Below are positions 41,215 to 51,331 of a DNA stretch of 64,000 bases, piece by piece. Made by a program: the position numbers and the translations under genes. The DNA is taken from positions 1-64,000 of the forward strand of contig NSJL01000006.1 in the NCBI GenBank assembly GCA_002634385.1. Direction: 5' to 3'. The stretch's first letter is position 1. The number at the start of each line of letters is the position of its first letter. The stretch is from Nitrospira sp. GTDB lineage: Bacteria > Nitrospirota > Thermodesulfovibrionia > Thermodesulfovibrionales > Dissulfurispiraceae. Below the pieces are notes generated by a model. It worked only from the letters and a program-made list of their open reading frames with translations. It searched no databases and was not told where the DNA came from.

Positions 41215-42453
41215 CTACAGTTTGCCGAGCATTTTTACGAATTCCCGCAGGAGGTCGGGATCATAGTCCCCCGTTTCCTTTGCAATGAGGGACAGGGCAT
41301 AGAAGGGAGTAAAGGCGGTCTTATACGGGCGCTTTGTGGTCAGGGCATCGTAGCAGTCCGCAATGGCGGATATCCTCCCGAAGAGCGTAATGTTGTTGCC
41401 GGCCAACTGCAGGGGATATCCTTTGCCCGACAGCTTCTCGTGATGCTGCAGGACCGCGTGGAAGGACTCCTCGGGAATACGGTGGTGCTCCTGCAGGATC
41501 TTCTTCCCCTCCATGACATGGCTCTTGATGATGAGGAATTCACTCTGGTCGAGCTTTCCCTGCTTGTTCAGCACCTCGGGACTCACTGCACTTTTCCCGA
41601 TATCATGCAGCAGCGCCCCTATCCCGAGCTTTTCCAGTTTCTCCTTCTCCATGCCAATGGCGGCTCCTATCCCGATGGACAGGGTAGCCACATTGACCGA
41701 GTGGGTATAGGTATAGTAATCGTATCCCCGCAGCGAAAGGAGGTCGTACAGGGCGTCCCTGTTGTCCAGGACGCAATCGATCATTCCCCGCACCATCTCC
41801 CCCGATTGCTTTATCCTCTCCCCGCTCCTCGGGTCTTCGAGGAGGTCCCGCACGATGATTTTCGAATTTTCCTTTACCGCGATCACTTTTACGGAGCCTC
41901 CTGCGGCCTCTGCCGCCTGATCCTGGTTGAGCAGGCTGTTGATGTATTCGTAATAGAGGGGAATGTCCGATTTCCGGATAACGAGATCACCGGGGGCGGC
42001 AAGCATCTCCGCGGTGACGAGGGCCGGACTCTTTTCCCCGGCCTCCACGAGGGAAGTAAGAGTGAAGCGGTCCAGCGCCAGGAGGCTGAAGGGTATCTCC
42101 CTCCCGGGCGACAGGAGAGCCCTGTCGATCTGGTGGTGCTGCTCCTTTGCGAAGGAGTAGTCCCTGAAGAGCCCGGAGGGATCACCGGAGGTCTTCTCCT
42201 TGCGGGCTTTCGCCCTGGCGAGGTACTCCGCCACTGCGGAGCTGTCTTCCGCCCTCGCGTAAACCTCGGAGATCCCCTTCTGCAGCAGCCCGTTTTTGGC
42301 GTCGGGACTTACTACCATGCCCTTTGGGAAGAGAGGGGTGAGAATGCCCCTGTCCTTCATATAGACATCGAAGGGAATACCGGCCCCCACAACGAGCTGG
42401 TTCACCTCGATGGAAATCCCGGCGTCGTCTATCTCCCTGAACTGTGTCGTCAT
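41215..42453 (-). CDS. HD-GYP domain cyclic di-GMP phosphodiesterase
   Basis: The 412-residue protein has a divergent N-terminal region of about 190 residues without a clear family. The HD-GYP domain follows: HSVNVATLSIGIG, LLHDIGKSAV (HD), SHVMEGKKIL, QHHEKLSGKGYP (GYP) and RISAIADCYDALTTKRPYK. These residues bind the metal centre that hydrolyses c-di-GMP. It is cytoplasmic with no membrane helix. ATG at 42453 has GGGAGAGG. Its product would lower the ligand of the riboswitch found at 24255, which gives a local c-di-GMP theme. Confidence 0.92.
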   Translation of the reverse strand: MTTQFREIDDAGISIEVNQLVVGAGIPFDVYMKDRGILTPLFPKGMVVSPDAKNGLLQKGISEVYARAEDSSAVAEYLARAKARKEKTSGDPSGLFRDYSFAKEQHHQIDRALLSPGREIPFSLLALDRFTLTSLVEAGEKSPALVTAEMLAAPGDLVIRKSDIPLYYEYINSLLNQDQAAEAAGGSVKVIAVKENSKIIVRDLLEDPRSGERIKQSGEMVRGMIDCVLDNRDALYDLLSLRGYDYYTYTHSVNVATLSIGIGAAIGMEKEKLEKLGIGALLHDIGKSAVSPEVLNKQGKLDQSEFLIIKSHVMEGKKILQEHHRIPEESFHAVLQHHEKLSGKGYPLQLAGNNITLFGRISAIADCYDALTTKRPYKTAFTPFYALSLIAKETGDYDPDLLREFVKMLGKL

Positions 42454-42473
42454 ATGTCCTCTCCCCTGCCGGT

Positions 42474-42479
42474 ATTATA
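42474..42479 (-). promoter_or_regulatory. -10 element of the HD-GYP gene
   Basis: TATAAT on the minus strand, 20 bases before the ATG. The best -35, TTAAAA 17 bp upstream, is poor. The intergenic stretch is AT-rich and shared with the divergent EamA gene. Confidence 0.45.
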
Positions 42480-42518
42480 CGGAGAGAAAAAATTTTTTTA
42501 AATAGGCGATAATAGTCG

Positions 42519-43376
42519 ATGTCCTATGTGTATATACTCACCGCCATCGTGCTTTGGAGCTCACTCGGAGTTGTCATCCGGTTCGCCGGAATGCCTGTTC
42601 CCCATCTGATTTTCTTCCCCAATGTCATCTCCCTCGGGCTCATGGCATTTTTTTTCTTCCGTAAAAAATACAGGGAGGAAATACCGGCAGGAAGGGCACT
42701 TCTTCCCCTTTTCCTGCTCGGCCCCCTCAGTCTTGCCAATACCTTCTCCTTTTTCTACGCATACCAGAATACCTCCATCGCCAACGCGGTACTGACCCAT
42801 TATACCGCCCCCGTTATGGTGGCCTTTCTGGCCCTTTTCCTCCTGAAGGAAAGGGTGACGGTGCGGGTGGCCCTCTCCGTTGCGGTGGCTACAGCCGGAC
42901 TCTGGATCATGCTGGGAGTATCTCCTTCCCATTTTTGGGAGCTGTTGCGGACGGGTGACAGGAATACCGCGGGGATTCTCTCCGGGATCCTTTCGGGCTT
43001 TTTCTACGCGCTGCTCATCATCACGCTCAGGACCCTCGCGCCACGTTTCAACCCCCTCGTAATGACATTTTTCCAGAACAGCATTATCGCCCTTCTGCTG
43101 CTCCCCTGGGTTGAGATACGGGGGATTTTTTCTCCGGGACTTTGGGCAGTTATCGTAATGGGAATCGCCCATTCCACCATCGCCCCCTTTCTCTATTTCA
43201 AGGGGATGCAACGGGTGAGCGCCAACCATGCCGCTATCCTCGGCTATATCGAGCCTGTCTGTGCCATTATCCTGGGGGCCGCTTTTCTCGGTGAGGAAGT
43301 GCAGCACCGGGTTGTCGCCGGCGGATTCATGATTCTTTTTTCAGGGTATATAACGATACGGGCCGCCGTACGGTAG
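42519..43376 (+). CDS. DMT-superfamily permease (EamA type)
   Basis: The 285-residue protein consists of ten membrane helices in two EamA repeats. ANAVLTHYTAPVMVAFLALF in the first half and SANHAAILGYIEPVCAIILG in the second are the family signatures. Such carriers export amino acids, nucleosides or other metabolites; the substrate is unknown. ATG at 42519 lacks a ribosome site. A GATAAT box at 42508-42513 would put the start point on the first base, another leaderless candidate. It diverges from the HD-GYP gene. Confidence 0.9.
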   Translation: MSYVYILTAIVLWSSLGVVIRFAGMPVPHLIFFPNVISLGLMAFFFFRKKYREEIPAGRALLPLFLLGPLSLANTFSFFYAYQNTSIANAVLTHYTAPVMVAFLALFLLKERVTVRVALSVAVATAGLWIMLGVSPSHFWELLRTGDRNTAGILSGILSGFFYALLIITLRTLAPRFNPLVMTFFQNSIIALLLLPWVEIRGIFSPGLWAVIVMGIAHSTIAPFLYFKGMQRVSANHAAILGYIEPVCAIILGAAFLGEEVQHRVVAGGFMILFSGYITIRAAVR

Positions 43377-43389
43377 GGAATCTTTCCTT

Positions 43390-43418
43390 CTGACTTTGTT
43401 CCGGAATATCATTATAAT
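43390..43418 (+). promoter_or_regulatory. Promoter of the PncC gene
   Basis: CTGACT (43390-43395), 17 bp, TATAAT (43413-43418). The leader contains CGGAAGGAAA / CGGGAGAGAAA-like units with 11-bp spacing (about 43431-43480), faintly similar to the CAG repeats. Confidence 0.6.
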
Positions 43419-43477
43419 AGAGGAATAAGCGGAAGGAAACGGGAGAGAAACAGGAGTGCAGCCGGGGTGAAGCCGGA

Positions 43478-43969
43478 GTGAGGGAAGAGACGGACAGGAA
43501 CGCTATCATCGGAAGTGTGCATGCCCTCTTTTCCGGAAAGGGACTGACCCTCTCTGCCGCCGAATCGTGCACCGGAGGGCTCGTCTGCCATTATTTAACC
43601 GTGCTGCCCGGGGCGAGCATCTTTTTCAGGGGGGGGCTGGTAACCTACTCCAATGAGACCAAGATATGGCTCCTCGGTATATCCCCCGCTCTCATCGAGC
43701 GGCATGGGGTGGTAAGCGAAGAGACGGTACGGGTGATGGCGGAGAAAGCAAGAGACCTGGTGCAGACCGACTACTCCGTTGCCACCACGGGAAATCTCGG
43801 CCCCGGGACCCTCGAAGGGAAGGAGAGGGGGCTTGTGTATCTCGCAGTCAGCGGGAGGGGGGCGACTTTCTCAAAGAGGGTGGTGCTTACCGGCAACAGA
43901 GCGGAGAACAGGGAGGAGGCCGCCTTGCTGGCCCTGCGCTTCCTTCTCGCCACGGCAGAGTCCGGGTGA
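43478..43969 (+). CDS. pncC: CinA C-terminal family nicotinamide-nucleotide amidase
   Basis: The 163-residue protein is a stand-alone CinA C-terminal domain: LTLSAAESCTGGLVCHYLT with the catalytic Ser, FFRGGLVTYSNETK, GVVSEETVRVMAEKA and SVATTGNLGPG. It deamidates nicotinamide mononucleotide to nicotinate mononucleotide in NAD salvage. The usual motif GIAGP appears here as GNLGP. The start is GTG at 43478 inside a purine-rich stretch, since no ATG precedes the homology. LigA, which produces NMN, is encoded 2 kb downstream. Confidence 0.87.
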   Translation: MREETDRNAIIGSVHALFSGKGLTLSAAESCTGGLVCHYLTVLPGASIFFRGGLVTYSNETKIWLLGISPALIERHGVVSEETVRVMAEKARDLVQTDYSVATTGNLGPGTLEGKERGLVYLAVSGRGATFSKRVVLTGNRAENREEAALLALRFLLATAESG

Positions 43970-44060
43970 CCTCCCGTTCTCCGGGAGATGAAGCTGTTTG
44001 CCCTTCGCATCTTTGTAAAGCAGGACACATCCTAATAGAAAGGAGCGGTGTGAACACAGT

Positions 44061-45943
44061 ATGAAAAAAAAGCTTGCAATCCTTTTCGTTGTCTTTTTCC
44101 TTTCCGGTATCGTTTACGGAGATGCGGTGCAGAGGGAGGGAGACAGCGTTCATCTCCTGCAGAAAGCGTACGAAAGGGGGGAGATCGATTACCGTACCGC
44201 CCTGAATTACAAACTCTACGCGGTCTTCAACAAGAAGAAGCTCCCCCGGGGATACCAGTCCGATAGTCCGGTGAAATCGGCGACCCCGGTGCTTCTCGAA
44301 GCGAAGGAGAACCGTCTCCTCCTTTACAAGGATAACGAATTCATCCTCTACCGGCCTACCGATGTCACTGACGGCGATTACTACGGCAGCGGCATCGCGG
44401 TATGGACCTACGACAGCCCGGGAGGACATTTCAAGGTACATTACACGGAAAATAACGTCAATGGTGATGCGGTATACGGTTCCGATGGCGTGCAGAGCAC
44501 CGTGCCCTCCTTTGTCACCAGTCTTGCTTCTTCTCTCGACGAGTCATGGACACAGATTGTCACCAGCAGGGGCTATACCGCCCCCACCTCCGACGGAACT
44601 GCCGGAGGAGACGGCAGGTTCGACGTCTATATACTCGATCTGAGTTCCGTTTATGGGTATACGACCTTCGATACCAGTGTCTCCGATACCTATATCGTTA
44701 TTGAAAACGATTTCTCGGGCTTTCCCTCCAATCTTGATCCCGATCCGCGGCTCGGCGCGCTGAAGGTGACGGCCGCCCACGAATTCTTCCATGCGGTGCA
44801 GTTCCAGTATTCCTACAGCTCTGCGAACGTATGGTGGATGGAAGCCTCCTCCACCTGGATGGAGGACGAGGTCTACCCCACCGTGAACGACTATCTCAAT
44901 CTGCTGGGGAGGAAATACGACGACGCGAACGATAACGGCTTCTGGGACAGCGGGGAAACCTATTACAACCTGGACGGGACGACCCCTGCCGGAACGCAGG
45001 GCAGGCCCGGAGGGTGGTTCGATAACCCCGACTATTCGCTGGATTCCACTCTTTCCGACCACGAGTATGGTACCATCATCTGGGTGAAGTACCTCTCCAA
45101 AGCCTACGGAAGCGATGTGGTGCGCTCCATCTGGACGAGGATCGGGGGAGGTACCGCTGCCCTGCAGTCCGTCATCAATGAGCTCGGGGCACAGGGTACG
45201 AGCCTCGGTTCCGCCTATACTGCCTTCGAGTCGGCTAACTACCGGAGGGATTATCCTGACGGGGGCTACTATCCCCTGGTGCGCCACGCTGCAGCCTATT
45301 CCTCCTATCCCCAGACGGTGAGCGGTTTCCTGAGCCACCTTGCCTCGCACTTCTATTCTTTCAAGGCCGAGGGCTCCTCATCCGTCCTTACCCTTACCTT
45401 CTCGAATATGAATTCGGGGAACAACGCAGTACGGCTTATCCTGGTAAAGGGAACAGGAGGATACGACGAACAGGATGTTGCCCTGACCGGCTCTTCCGTT
45501 TCGACCCAGGTTTCAGGATTCGGCTCCACCTATTCCAAAGTGGTGGCTATTATAATGAATATTTCTTCCACCCAGGACGGCCTGGCTTACTCTTTTACCG
45601 CTTTGAAGGAAGGGGGGGCGGCATCGGAGGGTTCTGCTTCCGGTGGCGGGGGTGGCGGGGGATGCTTCATTGCCACTGCCGCGTACGGCAGCGCTCTCGC
45701 TCCTGAAGTACAGGAGCTGAGGAAATTCAGGGATGAGTACCTTCTGACTACGGCCGCAGGCCGGGCAGTGGTGAACGCATACTACCGGATGTCTCCTCCC
45801 TTGGCGGACTACATTGCAAAGCATGAAACAGCAAGGACGGCAGCGCGTATTGCCTTGGCACCGGTGGTGTACGGAGTGAAATATCCCTGGGCCGCCGGAG
45901 GTGTCATTGGCCTTTGTACGGCACCCCTCTTATGGAGGAAAGG

Positions 45944-45962
<19 letters not shown>
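44061..45962 (+). CDS. Secreted zinc metalloprotease-like protein with CFI-box-CTERM
   Basis: The 633-residue precursor has a signal peptide (about residues 1-20) and a propeptide-like stretch. A metalloprotease-like domain has HEFFHAVQF (HExxH) and a downstream [11 protein letters not shown], as in MXAN_6640-type peptidases. A beta-rich region precedes a glycine run (GGGGGGG), [10 protein letters not shown], and a helical tail with a membrane-like segment. That CFI box is the start of a sorting or anchoring domain found on many secreted proteins. The last codons (GRTRQR) are encoded by the CAG repeat array. The putative ribosome site AAGGAG is rather far (14 bases) from the ATG. Confidence 0.82.
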
Positions 45963-48068
<2,106 letters not shown>

Positions 48069-48071
48069 GGG

Positions 48072-48144
48072 TGTATGCGAACTGCCTTCGCTCTCTCTCC
48101 CGGCTGCGCCGTTTTCGAAGGAAACCGGAACACGGTAGCATACA
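48072..48144. repeat. Imperfect inverted repeat after ligA
   Basis: TGTATGC (48072-48078) pairs with GCATACA (48138-48144), and CCTTCG and CGAAGG pair inside. It could end the ligA transcript. It precedes the promoter of the multiheme cytochrome operon. Confidence 0.4.
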
Positions 48145-48197
48145 ATCTCTGATGGAAATACTCCTGCGGTAAAGTGGAGGAGCCCTGCCCGGGAGGT

Positions 48198-48227
48198 TTG
48201 ACAAAGGGAAAAGTCACTCATTAAAAT
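48198..48227 (+). promoter_or_regulatory. Promoter of the multiheme cytochrome operon
   Basis: TTGACA (48198-48203), 18 bp, TAAAAT (48222-48227). Start near 48234 leaves a 36-base leader with GGGGGAGG before the ATG at 48270. Confidence 0.7.
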
Positions 48228-48269
48228 GTACTCTGCATTGATACGACATTTACCTTGGGGGAGGTAATC

Positions 48270-49616
48270 ATGGGGGAGGTATCACGAGGGGGGCGTCTTG
48301 TGGTCCTGGCCGGTTTCCTGTTTCTTTTCGTTGTTTCGGTCTACTTTCCGCTGCCGCGCGGGGCAAAAGCCGCTCAGGGAGCGGAATCCTGTGTCACCGA
48401 CAAATGCCATTCGAAAATGGGGAAGGACACATTCGTCCACGGTCCCGCGGCGGTCGGCCAATGCGAAGTCTGCCACATAAGCCAGGGAAAGCACGTCTTT
48501 GCGCCTATCAAGAATGCCGGAGAGCTCTGCTACAAGTGCCACGAACGGGTGGACACCATGAAGGGGGTCCACAAACCCGTCAAGGAAGGGAACTGCACGC
48601 AATGCCACGATCCGCACCAGTCGTCCCTCCGGTACATGCTCAGGGGTGAGGGGCCGGACCTGTGCTTCAGGTGTCATGACAAGAAGATCGCCGGGGGCTC
48701 CTTTGTACATGGGCCCGTAGCGGTGGGGGGATGCTCGATGTGCCATAACCCCCACCAGACCGACTATCCCAGGATGCTGAACGCCGTAGGAAACGAGGTC
48801 TGCTTCCAGTGCCATCTCGATAAGGCGGAGGAGTTTAAAGGGAAGAAGTTCGCCCATAAGCCGGCCGCCGAGAAGTGCACGGCGTGCCACAATCCACACT
48901 CCGGGGACTACAAGTTCAACTTCAGGAAAGAGGGCTCCCAGGAACTCTGCTTCGAATGCCATAAGGACAAGAAAGAGTGGGTGGAAAGGGTGAAGGTGAA
49001 GCACGGGGGGCTCGAGACCGGGAAGAAGTGCCTGGCCTGTCATGATCCCCATGTCTCCGACTATGGAAAACAGTTGGTGCAACAACCTATCGATACCTGT
49101 GTCCTGTGCCATGACAAGCCCCTGGATGCGCCCGGCGGAAAGATCATGAATATGAAGGAACACCTCGCGAAGAACAAGGACCATCATGGTCCTATCAAAC
49201 AGAATGATTGTTCCGCCTGCCATAACACCCACGGCTCCGATCACTTCAGGATCCTGAGGAAGAACTTCGCTCCGGTATTTTACGCTTCCTTCGACACCAG
49301 GAACTTCGAGCTTTGCTTCAATTGTCACGAAAAGAACCTTGTGCTCGACTCGAAGACCACCACCATGACCGGCTTCAGGAACGGCGATCAGAATCTCCAC
49401 TTCGTTCATGTCAACAAGGCGATCAAAGGGCGTACCTGCAGGGCCTGCCACGATGCCCACGCCACGAACAACCCGAAGCATATCAGGGATGCGGTCCCCT
49501 TCGGCTCCTGGGGATTGCCCGTGGGCTTCCAGAAGAGCGCAAACGGCGGCTCCTGCCTGCCCGGGTGTCATCAGAAGTTCGTTTATGACAGAAGCGCCCC
49601 CGTCAAAAACAGGTAA
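48270..49616 (+). CDS. Multiheme c-type cytochrome with 13 CxxCH and two variant haem sites
   Basis: This 448-residue precursor has an N-terminal signal or anchor (about residues 9-37). Thirteen canonical CxxCH motifs follow (CEVCH through CRACH), with a leading CVTDKCH (C-x4-CH) and a final CLPGCH (C-x3-CH). Up to 15 haems are therefore possible. Spacing and the repeated CHxPH fit doubled-CXXCH domains. It should wire electrons across the periplasm or outward to minerals or partner cells. ATG at 48270 has GGGGGAGG. It heads a run with a TPR protein and a thioredoxin-fold protein, and a haem-c kinase follows. Confidence 0.92.
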   Translation: MGEVSRGGRLVVLAGFLFLFVVSVYFPLPRGAKAAQGAESCVTDKCHSKMGKDTFVHGPAAVGQCEVCHISQGKHVFAPIKNAGELCYKCHERVDTMKGVHKPVKEGNCTQCHDPHQSSLRYMLRGEGPDLCFRCHDKKIAGGSFVHGPVAVGGCSMCHNPHQTDYPRMLNAVGNEVCFQCHLDKAEEFKGKKFAHKPAAEKCTACHNPHSGDYKFNFRKEGSQELCFECHKDKKEWVERVKVKHGGLETGKKCLACHDPHVSDYGKQLVQQPIDTCVLCHDKPLDAPGGKIMNMKEHLAKNKDHHGPIKQNDCSACHNTHGSDHFRILRKNFAPVFYASFDTRNFELCFNCHEKNLVLDSKTTTMTGFRNGDQNLHFVHVNKAIKGRTCRACHDAHATNNPKHIRDAVPFGSWGLPVGFQKSANGGSCLPGCHQKFVYDRSAPVKNR

Positions 49617-49646
49617 TATCCCGGCACAAAGAGGAGGGGTGGTACA

Positions 49647-50171
49647 ATGTACGGAGAGACGATGCGCACCATGCGCCTTTCCTTTTTTTTCGCGCTCTTT
49701 GCCTGCGTTTGCGCTTTCATAGCGGAAAGCCATGGGGAAACCGACAGGGGAAAGACGCTTACCCTCTATAAGGAGGCACTTGCCCTCTCTGCGGTGAATT
49801 CTTCCGACAAGGCGCTCAAAGCGATGGAACAGGCCATACAGGCGAATCCCGGATATCCCGAAGCACACGAGAAGTACGGGTATCTGCTCCTGGAAAAGGG
49901 GCGTACGGATGAAGCGATCGCCGCGTTTACCGGGGCACTGAAAGGGAACCCCCGCTTCCGCAGCGCGCAGGCGGGACTGGGTCTTGCCCTTGTCAGGAAG
50001 GGTGAAATCGAAAAGGCCGAGCCTATCCTGAAGGAAGCCCTCATTCTGAATACCGACCCCGCCCTTGCCTATTATGCCCTCGGTCTCATATACGAGAAAC
50101 GCGGGGAGTATCAGAAGGCGATCCTCCACTTCAAAGAGGGGCTCCGGAAAGTGAAGAGGGACTGGCGATGA
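49647..50171 (+). CDS. Exported TPR-repeat protein
   Basis: The 174-residue precursor has a signal peptide (MRTMRLSFFFALFACVCAF and on to about residue 30). About three to four tetratricopeptide repeats follow, for example NPGYPEAHEKYGYLLLEKGR and PALAYYALGLIYEKRGEYQK. TPR arrays bind partner proteins; in cytochrome operons they often serve maturation or assembly. The ribosome site GAGGAGGGG favours ATG at 49647. Its stop overlaps the start of the next gene (ATGA at 50168-50171). It probably assists the cytochrome encoded 30 bp upstream. Confidence 0.85.
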   Translation: MYGETMRTMRLSFFFALFACVCAFIAESHGETDRGKTLTLYKEALALSAVNSSDKALKAMEQAIQANPGYPEAHEKYGYLLLEKGRTDEAIAAFTGALKGNPRFRSAQAGLGLALVRKGEIEKAEPILKEALILNTDPALAYYALGLIYEKRGEYQKAILHFKEGLRKVKRDWR

Positions 50172-51250
50172 GACGGATACTCGCCCTCACCCTTATCATC
50201 GTGCTCTCTGTTACCTGCATCGGCTCGGCGCAGGCCATGCTTCAGGTGGGGTCGGCCCCCCCTGAATTCGTGCTGAGCGACCTGGACGGCAAAGAGGTGC
50301 AGTTAAGCACGTATTCCTCCCGCAGCAAAGCCGTTGTGGTAGTGTTCTGGTCCACCTGGAGCGCCAGTTCCGCAAAAGCGCTCCGGAGATTCGAGGAATT
50401 TCACCAGAAATACAAGGACAAAGGAATACAGGTGCTCGGTATCAACGCGGAGAACCAGACCATGTCCCCTGCCGACAGGGAGAACATCAGGAAGGTGGTG
50501 CAGGAGATACGCATCACGTTCCCCATCCTCCTTGACAGGGAGTTGTCCACCTTCCATGATTACCAGGTGATCGCCCTCCCTTCCACCGTAATCGTCACTG
50601 ATGGAAAAATATCGTATGAGCTGCCCGGACTGCCCCTTGTGGGCACCGAAGAAATGTTCGACTTTCTCCGTGTCCTTGCCGGCGAGACTCCCCGGCAGAA
50701 GAGGGAGCCGGGGTATGTCCCGCGCCACGACGCTATCGCCGACGCGAGCCTTGCCGGCCAGTTCGCCGGAAAGAAGCAGCTTGCCATGGCCCGGTCCCTT
50801 TACCGCAAAGCAATAGAGAAAGATCCCCAATACGTGCTTCCCTATATAAAGCTTGCCGAGATCCTTGAAAAGGAAGGTACCCTTACAGAAATGGAAGAAG
50901 TGCTCCGGAAAGCGTTGACGGTCGATCCGGGGAGCATTGCGGCGATGAGCAGCCTGGGCTATTGCCTCGCGAAAAGGGAGAAGCAGAAGGAAGCCCTCGG
51001 TCTGCTGGAAAAAGCGGTGGCCGGGGACGAATCGTACACCCCGGCACAGTATTACTATGCTTACGCGCTGGGAAAGGACGGCAGAATCAAGGAGGCCGAA
51101 GGGGCTTTCCAAAGGGCTGCCGGCCTGAACCCGCACGAACCGCTGCTCTATCTCCTCCGGGCGGAAATCCGCGAAAAGGCAGGAATGCCGGCGGAAGCCG
51201 CTGCCGATTACCGGAAGGCCCTGGAGTTGAAGTTGCGGATACAACGGTAA
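50168..51250 (+). CDS. TlpA/ResA-like thioredoxin-fold protein lacking catalytic cysteines, with TPR tail
   Basis: The 360-residue precursor has a signal peptide ending near SAQA and a TlpA-type thioredoxin domain (about residues 25-175: FVLSDLDGKEVQLSTY, VVVFWSTWS, ALPSTVIVTDGK). A TPR domain (about 200-355) follows. The usual WCxxC is replaced by WSASS, so both redox cysteines are gone. Haem-lyase-type thiol reduction is therefore not possible by the standard mechanism. A scaffold or peptide-binding role in cytochrome assembly is more likely. It overlaps the upstream TPR gene by 4 bp and ends 81 bp before the haem kinase. Confidence 0.85.
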   Translation: MRRILALTLIIVLSVTCIGSAQAMLQVGSAPPEFVLSDLDGKEVQLSTYSSRSKAVVVVFWSTWSASSAKALRRFEEFHQKYKDKGIQVLGINAENQTMSPADRENIRKVVQEIRITFPILLDRELSTFHDYQVIALPSTVIVTDGKISYELPGLPLVGTEEMFDFLRVLAGETPRQKREPGYVPRHDAIADASLAGQFAGKKQLAMARSLYRKAIEKDPQYVLPYIKLAEILEKEGTLTEMEEVLRKALTVDPGSIAAMSSLGYCLAKREKQKEALGLLEKAVAGDESYTPAQYYYAYALGKDGRIKEAEGAFQRAAGLNPHEPLLYLLRAEIREKAGMPAEAAADYRKALELKLRIQR

Positions 51251-51331
51251 GGATGAAAAAAGAGTTTTGTTAATGCTATATTCCAACAGGGTGCCTATGA
51301 GGAAAAGCATACTTTATACCACAAAAAACAA

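Noticed and set aside
48282-50129. A 615-codon minus-strand frame
   Set aside because: It is antisense to the multiheme cytochrome and TPR genes, whose CxxCH periodicity and signal peptides are decisive.
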